Shown in pieces: positions 18,441 through 27,263 of a stretch of 64,000 bases of DNA; within the stretch, counting starts at the first letter, position 1, and each line of letters begins with the position of its first letter. The stretch comes from Caulobacter mirabilis (GTDB lineage: Bacteria > Pseudomonadota > Alphaproteobacteria > Caulobacterales > Caulobacteraceae), in NCBI RefSeq assembly GCF_002749615.1, contig NZ_CP024201.1, positions 2,294,001 through 2,358,000 on the forward strand. The letters are read 5' to 3'. A program made the translations under genes and the position numbers. The notes under the pieces are model-generated. The model searched no databases, was not told where the DNA came from, and was given only the letters and a program-made list of their open reading frames with translations.

Positions 18441-18461
18441 CATTGGACAGATTGTCCAATG
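18441..18461. promoter_or_regulatory. Perfect dyad operator between MFS gene and cyo operon
   Basis: CATTGGACA-GAT-TGTCCAATG is a perfect 9-base inverted repeat with a 3-base centre, lying 63 bases upstream of the MFS start and 92 bases upstream of the chosen cyoA start. Size and symmetry are typical of TetR-type repressor sites. No TetR gene is present within the window, so the regulator is unknown. Confidence 0.55.
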
Positions 18462-18552
18462 TCGCCCGTCGGCAGGAATGCCTAACGAGCACGCAGCCCT
18501 CCGACATTATCGCCGGCGGGACAAAAACCCGTGTTCGCGCTTGAGGTTGCAG

Positions 18553-19731
18553 GTGCTCCAGCTCCGTAGACTATCGCTGCTTGCAGCGCTTGTCCTTCTA
18601 TCCGGCTGCAACGCCGTGGTGCTTGATCCCGCCGGCCATGTTGCAGAGCAGCAAAAGGACCTGCTGCTCCTGTCGGTCTGGCTCATGCTGATCATCATCG
18701 TGCCGGTGATCGGGCTGACCATCTTCTTCGCCTGGAAGTACCGGGCCTCCAACAAGGCCAGCAAGTACGAGCCGGACTGGGACCACTCGACCCATCTGGA
18801 GCTGGTGATCTGGGCGGCGCCTCTGCTGATCATCATCTGCCTCGGGGCGGCGACCTGGGCCGGCACACACCTGCTGGATCCCTATCGGCCCCTCACCAAG
18901 ATCGACCATAAGCGGGTCGTCGCCGCGGACCAGCGCCCGCTCGAGGTGCAGGTCGCCGCACTCGACTGGAAGTGGCTGTTCATCTACCCCGAGTACGGCG
19001 TGGCGACGGTGAACGAACTGGCCGCGCCCGTCGACCGGCCGATCCGCTTCAGCCTGACCTCGTCGTCGGTGATGAACTCCTTCTACATCCCGGCGCTCGC
19101 CGGCCAGATCTACGCCATGCCCGGCATGGAGACGAAGCTGCATGGCGTGGTCAACGCGCCGGGGTCGTACAAGGGCTTTTCGGCGAACTACTCCGGGGAC
19201 GGCTTCTCCTCGATGAAGTTCACCTTCGAGGGCCTGGAGCCGGCGGCGTTCGACGCCTGGATCGCCAAGGCCCGCGCCGAGGGCTCGACGCTCGATCGCG
19301 GCCGCTATCTCGAACTGGAGCGGCCCAGCGAGAAGACGCCGGTGATGCGCTTCGCCAAGGTCGACCCCGGCCTCTGGAACGCCATCGTCAACATGTGCGT
19401 CGAGCCCGGCAAGATGTGCATGGGCGAGATGATGGCCATCGACGACCGCGGCGGCCTTGGCCTCGCCGGCGTGCACAACACCCTGCCGCTGACCTACGAC
19501 AAGTTCGCCCGCCGCGGCGCCACGCCGTTCGGCGGCCAGGGCGAAGGCTATGTGATCGCCATGTGCACGCCTGAGGAGGAAGCCCGCCTCGCCGCCGCCC
19601 GCGACGCCCGTGAAGAGCGCCTGCGCAAGTCGCTGCGCTCGGTCGATCCGCTGATCGGCGCCGGCCTCCCCGCGCCGCTGTCTCCCGCCAACCTGTCGGC
19701 CCGGCAAGCCGAGACCGACACGAGGTCCTGA
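18553..19731 (+). CDS. cyoA: Cytochrome bo3-type quinol oxidase subunit II
   Basis: A 392-residue lipoprotein subunit of the terminal ubiquinol oxidase. I chose GTG 18553: GAGG at 18543-18546 lies six bases upstream, and the product then begins with a lipoprotein signal ending LLSGC. Two transmembrane helices follow (about residues 40-62 and 80-105), then a cupredoxin domain ([40 protein letters not shown]). The Cys/His ligands of a CuA centre are missing, as expected for a quinol rather than a cytochrome c oxidase. An ATG in the same frame at 18478 would add 25 residues unlike a signal peptide. The stop overlaps cyoB by one base. Confidence 0.93.
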   Translation: MLQLRRLSLLAALVLLSGCNAVVLDPAGHVAEQQKDLLLLSVWLMLIIIVPVIGLTIFFAWKYRASNKASKYEPDWDHSTHLELVIWAAPLLIIICLGAATWAGTHLLDPYRPLTKIDHKRVVAADQRPLEVQVAALDWKWLFIYPEYGVATVNELAAPVDRPIRFSLTSSSVMNSFYIPALAGQIYAMPGMETKLHGVVNAPGSYKGFSANYSGDGFSSMKFTFEGLEPAAFDAWIAKARAEGSTLDRGRYLELERPSEKTPVMRFAKVDPGLWNAIVNMCVEPGKMCMGEMMAIDDRGGLGLAGVHNTLPLTYDKFARRGATPFGGQGEGYVIAMCTPEEEARLAAARDAREERLRKSLRSVDPLIGAGLPAPLSPANLSARQAETDTRS

Positions 19732-21746
19732 TGTCCGATCCCAGCTTTGTCCCGATTTCGCCGATCTTCGGCCGCCTGACGCTGCAGTCGTTCCCGCTGC
19801 ATGAGCCGATCGTCGTCGGCACCTTCGCGGTGGTCGCCCTGGGCGGTCTGGCGCTGGTGGCGGGCATCACCCGCTACAAGCTCTGGGGCTATCTCTGGCG
19901 CGAGTGGTTCACCAGCGTGGACCACAAGAAGATCGGGATCATGTACATGATCCTGGGCATCGTGATGCTGCTGCGCGGTTTCGCCGACGCGATCATGATG
20001 CGCCTGCAGCAGGCGATCGCCTTCGGAGGCTCCGAGGGCTACCTGAACGCGCACCACTACGATCAGATCTTCACCGCCCACGGCGTGATCATGATCTTCT
20101 TCGTGGCCATGCCCCTGGTCACCGGGCTGATGAACTACCTGGTGCCGCTGCAGATCGGCGCGCGGGACGTGTCGTTCCCGTTCCTGAACAATTTCAGCTT
20201 CTGGATGACCACCGCCGGCGCGGTGCTGGTGATGGCGTCGCTGTTCGTGGGCGAGTTCGCCCGCACCGGCTGGCTCGCCTACCCGCCGCTGTCGGGGGTC
20301 GGCTACAGCCCCGGAGTCGGGGTCGACTACTACATATGGGCGCTACAGATCGCGGGGGTCGGGACAACATTGTCCGGCATCAACCTGATCGCGACCATCG
20401 TGAAGATGCGCGCGCCGGGCATGAGCCTGATGAAGATGCCGGTGTTCACCTGGACCGCGCTCTGCACCAACGTGCTGATCGTGGCGTCCTTCCCGGTGCT
20501 GACGGCCGTCCTGGCGCTGCTGGGCCTGGATCGCTACGCCGGCACCAACTTCTTCACGAACGACTTCGGCGGCAGCCCGATGATGTACGTGAACCTGATC
20601 TGGATCTGGGGCCACCCCGAGGTCTACATCCTGATCCTGCCGCTGTTCGGCGTCTTCTCCGAGATCGCCTCGACCTTCTCCGGCAAGCGCCTCTTCGGCT
20701 ACACCTCGATGGTCTACGCCACGGTGGTGATCACCGTGCTGTCCTACCTGGTGTGGCTGCACCACTTCTTCACGATGGGCTCGGGCGCGTCGGTGAACTC
20801 GTTCTTCGGGATCACCACAATGATCATCTCGATCCCGACGGGCGCGAAGATCTTCAACTGGCTGTTCACGATGTATCGCGGCCGCATCCGCTTCGAGCTG
20901 CCGATGATGTGGCTGCTCGCCTTCATGCTGACCTTCGTGGTCGGGGGCATGACCGGCGTGATGCTGGCGGTGCCGCCGGCCGACTTCGTGCTGCACAACA
21001 GCCTGTTCCTGGTCGCCCACTTCCACAACGTGATCATCGGCGGCGTGGTCTTCGGCCTGTTCGCCGGCATCAACTACTGGTTCCCCAAGGCCTTCGGTTT
21101 CAAGCTCGACCGCAAGTGGGGCCTGGTCAGCTTCTGGAGCTGGGTGATCGGTTACTGGGTGGCCTTCACGCCGCTCTACGTGCTCGGGCTGATGGGCGTC
21201 ACGCGCCGCCTGAGGACCTTCGATGACCCGTCCTACCAGATCTGGTTCGTCATCGCGGCCATCGGCGCCGTCATCATCGCCGTGGGCATCCTGGCCTTCC
21301 TGGTCCAGATCGCGGTCAGCTTCCGCAACCGCGAGGCCCTGCGGGACGTCACCGGCGATCCCTGGGACGGCCGCACCCTGGAGTGGGCGACCTCTTCGCC
21401 CCCGCCCGCCTACAACTTCGCCTTCACCCCGCTGATCCACAACGGCGACGCCTGGCACGACATGAAGCGGCGCGGCTACCGGCGCCCGGTCGAGGGCTTC
21501 AAGCCGATCCACATGCCGAAGGATACCGGCGCAGGGGTCATCCTGTCCGGCCTGAGCATGGTCTGCGGCCTGGCCCTGATCTGGTACATCTGGTGGCTGG
21601 CGATCGCCTCCTTCGTGGCGATCATCGGCTACGCGATCTGGCACACCTTCAACTACGACCGTGACTACCACATCCCGGTTGAGACCGTCCGCGAGACCGA
21701 GGACGCCCGCACGCGCGCCCTCGCCCAGACAGGAGGCGCGGCATGA
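19731..21746 (+). CDS. cyoB: Cytochrome bo3-type quinol oxidase subunit I
   Basis: The 671-residue catalytic subunit holding low-spin haem and the haem-copper oxygen-reducing centre, which couples quinol oxidation to proton pumping. Around 15 membrane helices are visible. Key motifs are [14 protein letters not shown] (haem ligand histidine), [11 protein letters not shown] (CuB histidine with the cross-linked tyrosine), [10 protein letters not shown] (two CuB histidines) and [11 protein letters not shown] (haem ligands). The length matches E. coli CyoB (663). ATG overlaps the cyoA stop (TGATG), and the end overlaps cyoC in ATGA. Confidence 0.97.
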   Translation: MSDPSFVPISPIFGRLTLQSFPLHEPIVVGTFAVVALGGLALVAGITRYKLWGYLWREWFTSVDHKKIGIMYMILGIVMLLRGFADAIMMRLQQAIAFGGSEGYLNAHHYDQIFTAHGVIMIFFVAMPLVTGLMNYLVPLQIGARDVSFPFLNNFSFWMTTAGAVLVMASLFVGEFARTGWLAYPPLSGVGYSPGVGVDYYIWALQIAGVGTTLSGINLIATIVKMRAPGMSLMKMPVFTWTALCTNVLIVASFPVLTAVLALLGLDRYAGTNFFTNDFGGSPMMYVNLIWIWGHPEVYILILPLFGVFSEIASTFSGKRLFGYTSMVYATVVITVLSYLVWLHHFFTMGSGASVNSFFGITTMIISIPTGAKIFNWLFTMYRGRIRFELPMMWLLAFMLTFVVGGMTGVMLAVPPADFVLHNSLFLVAHFHNVIIGGVVFGLFAGINYWFPKAFGFKLDRKWGLVSFWSWVIGYWVAFTPLYVLGLMGVTRRLRTFDDPSYQIWFVIAAIGAVIIAVGILAFLVQIAVSFRNREALRDVTGDPWDGRTLEWATSSPPPAYNFAFTPLIHNGDAWHDMKRRGYRRPVEGFKPIHMPKDTGAGVILSGLSMVCGLALIWYIWWLAIASFVAIIGYAIWHTFNYDRDYHIPVETVRETEDARTRALAQTGGAA

Positions 21747-22366
21747 CCGCTGTAGCGGAAACCACCGCGCCGGTGCGCTTCCACCCGGAGCACGAGCCGC
21801 ATCACCCCGAAGGCCACAGCACCCTGCTGGGCTTCTGGCTCTACCTGATGAGCGACTGCCTGATCTTCGCGATCCTGTTCGCGACGTTCGCGGTGCTGGG
21901 CGGCGCCTACGCGGCCGGGCCCGGGCCGAAGGATCTGTTCGATCTGGAGCTGGTGGCGCTGAACACGGCGATGCTGCTGTTCTCGTCCATCACCTACGGC
22001 TTCGCCATGCTGGCCATGCATGCCGGCAAGGTGCGCCGGGCCCTGGGCTGGCTGGCGGTGACCGGCCTGTTCGGGGCGGCTTTCCTCGGCATCGAGCTCT
22101 ATGAGTTCGCGCACCTGATCCACCAGGGCGCGACGCCGCAGCGCAGCGCCTTCCTGTCGGCCTTCTTCACCCTGGTTGGCACCCACGGCCTGCACGTGAC
22201 CTTCGGCATCATCTGGCTGGTGACGCTGATGGTGCAGGTCAGCCGCCATGGGCTGATCCCGGCCAACCGTCGCCGGCTCATGTGCCTGTCGCTGTTCTGG
22301 CACTTCCTGGACGTCATCTGGATCGGCGTCTTCAGCGTCGTCTACCTGCTGGGAGTTCTCCGGTGA
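21743..22366 (+). CDS. cyoC: Cytochrome bo3-type quinol oxidase subunit III
   Basis: A 207-residue integral membrane subunit of the quinol oxidase with five predicted helices. The motifs [20 protein letters not shown] near residue 30 and [14 protein letters not shown] near 150 are typical of subunit III. The length equals the usual 200-205. It overlaps cyoB (ATGA) and cyoD (GTGA), so stoichiometric synthesis by coupled translation is likely. Confidence 0.96.
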   Translation: MTAVAETTAPVRFHPEHEPHHPEGHSTLLGFWLYLMSDCLIFAILFATFAVLGGAYAAGPGPKDLFDLELVALNTAMLLFSSITYGFAMLAMHAGKVRRALGWLAVTGLFGAAFLGIELYEFAHLIHQGATPQRSAFLSAFFTLVGTHGLHVTFGIIWLVTLMVQVSRHGLIPANRRRLMCLSLFWHFLDVIWIGVFSVVYLLGVLR

Positions 22367-22746
22367 GCACGCCTGCCGACACCCACGACCATCACGGCCA
22401 CGATCACGACGACGGCTACGATCACGGCACGCATCGCAGCTACATCGTCGGCTTCCTGCTGTCGGCGATCCTGACGGCGATCCCGTTCGCCCTGGTGATG
22501 ACCGGCGTCCTGCCCAAGCCCGTCGCCGCCGCGGCGGTGGTCGGTTTCGCCATCGTCCAGATCGTCGTTCAGATGATCTACTTCCTGCATATGAACCCGC
22601 GCTCCGAGGGCGGCTGGAACATGCTGGCGCTCGTCTTCACGGTGATCATCGTGGTGATCGCGGTCTCGGGGTCGCTGTGGGTCATGCATCACCTCAACAC
22701 CAACATGATGCCGCCCCACGAGCATGACATCGAGGCGGTGCGCTGA
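22363..22746 (+). CDS. cyoD: Cytochrome bo3-type quinol oxidase subunit IV
   Basis: A 127-residue small subunit with a His/Asp-rich N-terminus (THDHHGHDHDDGYDHG) and three hydrophobic helices, including the family motif QIVVQMIYFLHMN. The GTG start at 22363 forms GTGA with the cyoC stop; a longer frame from 22282 would lie inside cyoC and is not supported. The unusually His-rich leader could bind metal, but such tails are seen in some CyoD proteins. It is followed after 3 bases by the SURF1 gene. Confidence 0.93.
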   Translation: MSTPADTHDHHGHDHDDGYDHGTHRSYIVGFLLSAILTAIPFALVMTGVLPKPVAAAAVVGFAIVQIVVQMIYFLHMNPRSEGGWNMLALVFTVIIVVIAVSGSLWVMHHLNTNMMPPHEHDIEAVR

Positions 22747-22749
22747 CCG

Positions 22750-23484
22750 ATGCCTGACACGCTCAGACGCGGCCTGGTCGGCGGGCTGGCGGCGTTGGCC
22801 GCCGCGGGCTTCGTCGCCCTGGGCGTCTGGCAGTTGCAGCGGCTCGCCTGGAAGACCGACCTGATCACCCAGGTCGAGACCCGCATCTACGCCGCGCCGA
22901 CGCTCCCGCCCCCGCCGGCGGAATGGCGCGCGGTGTCGGCGCGGCGCGACCAGTACCGCCGAGTCCGCCTCACGGGGCGCTTCCTGAACGACCGCGAGAC
23001 CCTGGTGAAGGCGGTGACGGACCTCGGCCCTGGCGACTGGGTCATGACGCCCCTGGCGACCGACCAGGGCTTCACGGTGCTGGTGAACCGCGGCTTCGTT
23101 CCGGCCCGCGAGGCGCCGGAGCCGCGCGTTTCCTGGAGCCGTCCGAGCGATCCGCAGACGGTGACGGGCCTGTTGCGGATCACCGAGCCCGGCGGCGGCT
23201 TCCTGCGCGCCAACGATCCGGCGGCCGGCCGCTGGTACTCGCGCGACGTCGCCGCCATCGCGGCCGCCCGAGGCCTGGCGACGCCGGTCGCACCCTATTT
23301 CGTCGACGCAGAAGCGGCGTCCGGGCAGGATGGCTGGCCTCGAGGCGGCCTGACCGTGGTCCGCTTCAACAACAGCCACCTGGTGTATGCGCTGACATGG
23401 TTCGCCCTCGCCCTCCTGGCGGCCTTCGCCGCGGTGAAGTTCGCGCGGCGGCCGACGATCAAGGCGGACCGCCGGACGCCGTGA
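22750..23484 (+). CDS. SURF1 family oxidase assembly protein
   Basis: A 244-residue inner-membrane protein with a transmembrane helix at each end (about residues 10-28 and 212-232) and a periplasmic domain between. Family hallmarks are LGVWQLQRLAWK near the first helix, YRRVRLTGRF, LVNRGFVP and the C-terminal HLVYALTWFALALL. Surf1 proteins help insert haem into haem-copper oxidases, so the position directly behind cyoABCD points to maturation of this oxidase. The last codon overlaps the next gene in GTGA. Confidence 0.92.
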   Translation: MPDTLRRGLVGGLAALAAAGFVALGVWQLQRLAWKTDLITQVETRIYAAPTLPPPPAEWRAVSARRDQYRRVRLTGRFLNDRETLVKAVTDLGPGDWVMTPLATDQGFTVLVNRGFVPAREAPEPRVSWSRPSDPQTVTGLLRITEPGGGFLRANDPAAGRWYSRDVAAIAAARGLATPVAPYFVDAEAASGQDGWPRGGLTVVRFNNSHLVYALTWFALALLAAFAAVKFARRPTIKADRRTP

Positions 23485-24767
23485 TCTCCAACGCCAGCAT
23501 CCAGGACACGGCCAATCGTCGAAACCTGCGTCTTCTGGTCCAGCTGCGGTGGGTCGCCGTGGGAGGTCAGCTGGCGACGATCGCGGCTGTCCATCTGCTC
23601 ATGGACATCCCGCTCGATCTGCCGGCGATGCTGGCCATCCTCGTCCTGCTGGCCGGCTGGAATCTGTTCTCCCAACTTCGCCTGCGCAGTGGTCGGACGA
23701 TCAGCCAGAACGAACTGTTCCTGGGCCTGCTCGTCGACGTCGCGGCCCTCACCGCGCAGCTCTACCTCAGCGGGGGCGCGGTCAATCCGTTCGTCTCGCT
23801 GTTTCTGCTCCAGGTGATGCTGGGCGCCGTGCTGCTCGACCTGCCGCGGGCGGCGGCCCTCGGCGCGGTGGCCACGGCCGCCTTCATCGGCCTGATGTAC
23901 TACTCGCGGCCGCTGGTGCCGCCCGCCCAGCAGGACGCGGCGTTCCTGCGGCTCCACATCCAAGGCGCGCTGGTCTGTTTCGTGCTCGCCGCCGCCCTGT
24001 CGCTGTTCTTCGTCACCCGGATCACCCGGAACCTGCGTGAACGAGACGAACGGCTTGCGACGTTGCGACAGGAAGCGGCGGAGCAGGACCATATCCTGCG
24101 CCTGGGCCTTCTGGCCGCCGGAGCGGCCCATGAGCTGGGGACGCCGCTCGCCACCCTGTCGGTGATCCTCAACGACTGGCGCCGCCTGCCCTTCTTCCGG
24201 CGCGACCAGGAAGCGGCGCAGGAACTGGCGGTCATGGAAACCCAGCTCGACCGGTGCAAGGGCATCGTGTCCGGGATTCTGCTGTCCTCCGGCGAGCTGC
24301 GGGGCGAAGGCACCGTCCGCACCCACGTCCGCGCCTTCCTGGACGAGACGATCGGGGCCTGGCGGGCCCAACGGACGCCGCGCGCCTTCGCCTGGAACAA
24401 CCGGGTCGAGCCCGACGCCCCGGTCTTCTCCGACGCCGCCTTCAAGCAGGTCCTGGCCAACATCCTCGACAACGCGCTGGAGGCGTCCCCCGGCTGGATC
24501 GGGGCGGAGGCGCGGCGGGTCGAGGATCGCCTCGTGATCGAGGTGCGGGACGACGGCCCCGGCTTCAGCGCCGAGATGCTGGCGGAGGTCGGCAAGCCCT
24601 ATCGGTCGAGCAAGGGGCGGCCCGGCAGCGGTCTGGGGCTGTTCCTGGTGTTCAATGTCATGCGTAAACTCGGCGGTCAGGTGACGGTCGGAAATCGGGA
24701 CGAAGGCGGCGCCCGCGTGGTGCTTTCCTTGCCGCTATCGGCCCTGACGCCAAGGAGCGCGCCATGA
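23481..24767 (+). CDS. regB: Redox-sensing histidine kinase, RegB/PrrB/ActS family
   Basis: A 428-residue membrane sensor kinase. Six hydrophobic helices occupy about residues 20-190, with the ubiquinone-sensing motif GGAVNPF (Asn102-Phe104) that is diagnostic of RegB. The H-box is GAAHELGTPLATL (His217), and a cysteine in LDRCKGI (Cys259) matches the redox-active cysteine of RegB. N- and G-boxes follow (NILDNALEAS, DDGPGF, GSGLGLFLV). GTG 23481 overlaps the surf1 stop in GTGA; an earlier start would lie out of frame inside surf1. In relatives the kinase is active when the quinone pool is oxygen-poor. Coupling to a quinol oxidase operon is therefore mechanistically meaningful. Confidence 0.93.
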   Translation: MISNASIQDTANRRNLRLLVQLRWVAVGGQLATIAAVHLLMDIPLDLPAMLAILVLLAGWNLFSQLRLRSGRTISQNELFLGLLVDVAALTAQLYLSGGAVNPFVSLFLLQVMLGAVLLDLPRAAALGAVATAAFIGLMYYSRPLVPPAQQDAAFLRLHIQGALVCFVLAAALSLFFVTRITRNLRERDERLATLRQEAAEQDHILRLGLLAAGAAHELGTPLATLSVILNDWRRLPFFRRDQEAAQELAVMETQLDRCKGIVSGILLSSGELRGEGTVRTHVRAFLDETIGAWRAQRTPRAFAWNNRVEPDAPVFSDAAFKQVLANILDNALEASPGWIGAEARRVEDRLVIEVRDDGPGFSAEMLAEVGKPYRSSKGRPGSGLGLFLVFNVMRKLGGQVTVGNRDEGGARVVLSLPLSALTPRSAP

Positions 24768-25297
24768 GTGGTCCGCAGCTTGCCATCGTCGAGGATGATC
24801 CGGCGTTTTCGGAGACGCTCGCCCGGTCCTTCCAGAAGCGCGGCTATCAGGTGCGGACCTGCACCGGCCTGGATGAACTTCAGGCCTTGCTGCGGGACGG
24901 TTTCGGGCCTGCCTACGCCGTCGTCGACCTCAAGCTGGTCGGCGGCTCGGGCCTGGAATGCGTCAAGGCGCTGAACGAGCACGACCCGGAGACCAGGATC
25001 GTCGTCCTGACGGGGTTCGCCAGCATCGCCACGGCCGTTGAGGCGATCAAGCTGGGCGCCTGCCACTATCTCGCCAAGCCGTCGAACGCCGACGATATCG
25101 AGGCCGCCTTCGGTCGCACCGACGGCGACCCGAACGTTCCGCTCGGCGCGCGGCCGACGTCGCTCAAGAACCTCGAGTGGGAGCGCATCCACGAGACGCT
25201 GGTCGATACGGGCTTCAACATTTCCGAGACGGCCCGTCGCCTGGGCATGCATCGCCGGACCCTGGCCAGGAAGCTCGAGAAGCGCCGCGTGACCTAG
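24764..25297 (+). CDS. regA: Response regulator RegA/PrrA/ActR family
   Basis: A 177-residue two-domain regulator. The receiver has acidic residues Glu10-Asp12, phospho-acceptor Asp55 (VVDLKLVGGSG) and the conserved Lys in HYLAKPS. A proline-containing linker and a Fis-type helix-turn-helix follow (NISETARRLGMHRRTLARKLEKR) with almost no C-terminal tail, exactly the RegA layout. It overlaps the kinase gene in ATGA. It is expected to control respiratory, carbon-fixation or nitrogen genes by oxygen state; binding to its own operon is plausible but not shown by the sequence. The dioxygenase gene converges 25 bases downstream. Confidence 0.94.
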   Translation: MSGPQLAIVEDDPAFSETLARSFQKRGYQVRTCTGLDELQALLRDGFGPAYAVVDLKLVGGSGLECVKALNEHDPETRIVVLTGFASIATAVEAIKLGACHYLAKPSNADDIEAAFGRTDGDPNVPLGARPTSLKNLEWERIHETLVDTGFNISETARRLGMHRRTLARKLEKRRVT

Positions 25298-25322
25298 GTT
25301 CGCGCCGACGCCTTCCCGGTCC

Positions 25323-26039
25323 TCACCGGTCGCTGCGTCGGAAGGTGGTCACCAGCACATCGCGATAGGCCGGTCGATCCGGGTCGACGGCCTCGACCGC
25401 GGTCACGCCATGGAACACCCGGGCGTCGTCGATGAAGACGGCGTCCAGGGGCTCCATCAGGGTGAAGCTGCCCAGCGAGGCTCCGGCCGGGTCGAAGATA
25501 TCGGTGACTCCCGCCGCGATGTTCTCGCGCGCGACCAGCATGACCAGCACCCAGTCGACTCCGTCGCGGTGTGCGCCCTCCGGCGTCGGGCGGCCCTGCT
25601 CGCCGGCTCGCGCCTCGATGCGGAACTGGTGCATCTCGACGCGCCAGGGATAGCCTGGATCCGGTGCAGCCGCTGCGCCGAAGACACCAAGTGAGAGATC
25701 GAGGATCCGGCGGGTGAACGGCATCTCGCCGACCGCCTCGGTGATCGGCTCGAACCACCGCTCGACGCCGCCGTTCAGCGCGTTGTAGTCGAGGCTTTGA
25801 AAATGCGGTCGATGCGCCTGGCGCGCGATCTTGCCGGGCTGCGCCTCCAGGCTGGCGTAGCGCCGCCGTCGATAGCGGCCGCCGTCGGCCATGTATTCGT
25901 CGATCGACAGGTCGTTCCAGCTCTCGGCGTACGCCGGCCAGCCGACCAGCGCCGCTTCGCCGACCATGCGGCGCATGTCCGGAGCCCGCACCCTGGCGAA
26001 CCCGGCGTCGATGATCTGCTGGCTGACGTTCTCGAACAA
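25323..26039 (-). CDS. 2-oxoglutarate-Fe(II) dioxygenase (IDO/BsmA-like)
   Basis: A 238-residue cytosolic enzyme of the family containing Bacillus L-isoleucine 4-hydroxylase and BsmA. The iron triad is visible as His157 and Asp159 (AHRDGVDW) and distal His210 (VFHGVTAV), and an arginine for 2-oxoglutarate lies in YRDVLVTTFRR. RYRRRRYAS and HFQSLDYN in the N-terminal half are also typical of the family. Members hydroxylate free aliphatic amino acids such as Ile, Leu or Met. It lies 83 bases downstream of the AraC regulator in the same direction, and the pair is divergent from a siderophore-type receptor. A link to iron nutrition is suggested only by position. Confidence 0.85.
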   Translation of the reverse strand: MFENVSQQIIDAGFARVRAPDMRRMVGEAALVGWPAYAESWNDLSIDEYMADGGRYRRRRYASLEAQPGKIARQAHRPHFQSLDYNALNGGVERWFEPITEAVGEMPFTRRILDLSLGVFGAAAAPDPGYPWRVEMHQFRIEARAGEQGRPTPEGAHRDGVDWVLVMLVARENIAAGVTDIFDPAGASLGSFTLMEPLDAVFIDDARVFHGVTAVEAVDPDRPAYRDVLVTTFRRSDR

Positions 26040-26122
26040 CGGCGCGCTCCCTCCAATGGATCGTAGCTATGTCCTTGGCGTCAGGGATCAAGGGCGTGCG
26101 CGCGCACGAACGCCAGGCCGCC

Positions 26123-27130
26123 CTAGGCCTCCCGCTCCGTCTGGCGTGGCGAAACGCCGAACGCGCGGCGGTAGAGACGCGCGAAATGACTGGGGTTGGC
26201 GTAGCCGACCTGCAGCGCCGCCTCGGTGACGCTGACTTGGCTCCGAGCCATCAGCGTTCGCGCCTTCCACAGCCGCTGATCCTGCAGGTACCCGATCACG
26301 CCGACGCCATAGACGGCCCGGAACCCCTGTTTCAGGAGTTTCTCGCCCAGCCCCACCTGCCGGGCCAGGGCTGAGATCGTCCAGGGCCGGGCCAGATCGT
26401 CCCGCATCAGATCGGCGGCCTGCTCCACCCGTCGCCGCCGGCGGGCGTCCACGGCGTCGACGACGCCGCCATCCGACGGGGCGATCAGATCCATGGAGAG
26501 CGCCAGGAAGTGAACCGCCCGCGCGTCGACGGCAAGGTCGTCGACGGGGTCCGCGCGAGCCGCCGCATGAAGCTGTTCGCCCGCCTGGGCCAGAACCGGG
26601 GTCGCCACAGCGGACGCCACCCAGATTCCGGGGCGCGACATACGGTGGCGCGGATGCGTCGCGTCGAGGGCCAGCAGCGCGTCCAGCCGTCCCAGGCGCG
26701 CCAGCAGGTCATGCGACAGGCGCAGTTCGATCAGACGGTATCGGGACCCCGCGGGCGCTGTCGAACGTCCCGACAGCGTCCGGGTCGAGAAGCTCGCGTA
26801 CCAGGTCATCGGGCGGTACGGGACGGCGATGTCCGGCCCGTCCTGGTCGGCCAGAATGGCCCCCTCGCCCTCCCCGTCGAACAGCAGGGTCAGCCCCAGA
26901 CAGGGATCGGACTGCACCTCTCGGACGGTGTTCTCCAGGACCTGCACGTCATGCGCCAGAACATCCAGCCCATCCCGGACGGCGAACCGTCGGCTGAGGC
27001 CGGCGATCGGAACCCGATCGTTGAAGTACTGGTCCGCCGGCATGCCGACGCAGGCCGACAGATCGGCGCCGGCATGCTGGGCCAGCGAGCGCTCTTGGAG
27101 CTGGAAGCGGCGACGAGTCTCTAGGGGCAT
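26123..27130 (-). CDS. AraC-family regulator (PchR-like, iron locus)
   Basis: A 335-residue regulator with an N-terminal sensing part and a C-terminal pair of helix-turn-helix motifs (about residues 235-330). The second ends with the family signature VTEAALQVGYANPSHFARLYRRAFGVSPRQ. Its genomic position, divergent from a TonB receptor with a Fur-box-like dyad between, matches PchR/YbtA-type activators that sense a ferric siderophore and switch on its receptor. No clear ribosome site precedes ATG 27130. The dyad ends only 13 bases upstream, so the mRNA leader must be very short or absent. Confidence 0.85.
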   Translation of the reverse strand: MPLETRRRFQLQERSLAQHAGADLSACVGMPADQYFNDRVPIAGLSRRFAVRDGLDVLAHDVQVLENTVREVQSDPCLGLTLLFDGEGEGAILADQDGPDIAVPYRPMTWYASFSTRTLSGRSTAPAGSRYRLIELRLSHDLLARLGRLDALLALDATHPRHRMSRPGIWVASAVATPVLAQAGEQLHAAARADPVDDLAVDARAVHFLALSMDLIAPSDGGVVDAVDARRRRRVEQAADLMRDDLARPWTISALARQVGLGEKLLKQGFRAVYGVGVIGYLQDQRLWKARTLMARSQVSVTEAALQVGYANPSHFARLYRRAFGVSPRQTEREA

Positions 27131-27142
27131 GAACGACAGTAG

Positions 27143-27159
27143 TTGCGAGTGGATCGCAA
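27143..27159. promoter_or_regulatory. Fur-box-like dyad between AraC and TonB receptor genes
   Basis: TTGCGA-GTGGA-TCGCAA is a perfect 6-base inverted repeat with a 5-base centre. It resembles the alphaproteobacterial Fur motif (TGCGA...TCGCA). The same architecture appears at the head of the haem operon (39730-39754). It lies 13 bases before the AraC start and about 105 bases before the receptor start, so it could repress both when iron is plentiful. Confidence 0.6.
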
Positions 27160-27263
27160 TGTCAATTTCGCCCCGATCGCGGGCCCCACGACCCTGATCG
27201 CGTTAGCGTCCGGCCCTCCCCCGACCTAAGCGCCACCCGTCGATACAGTCAGGGGAAATTGAG

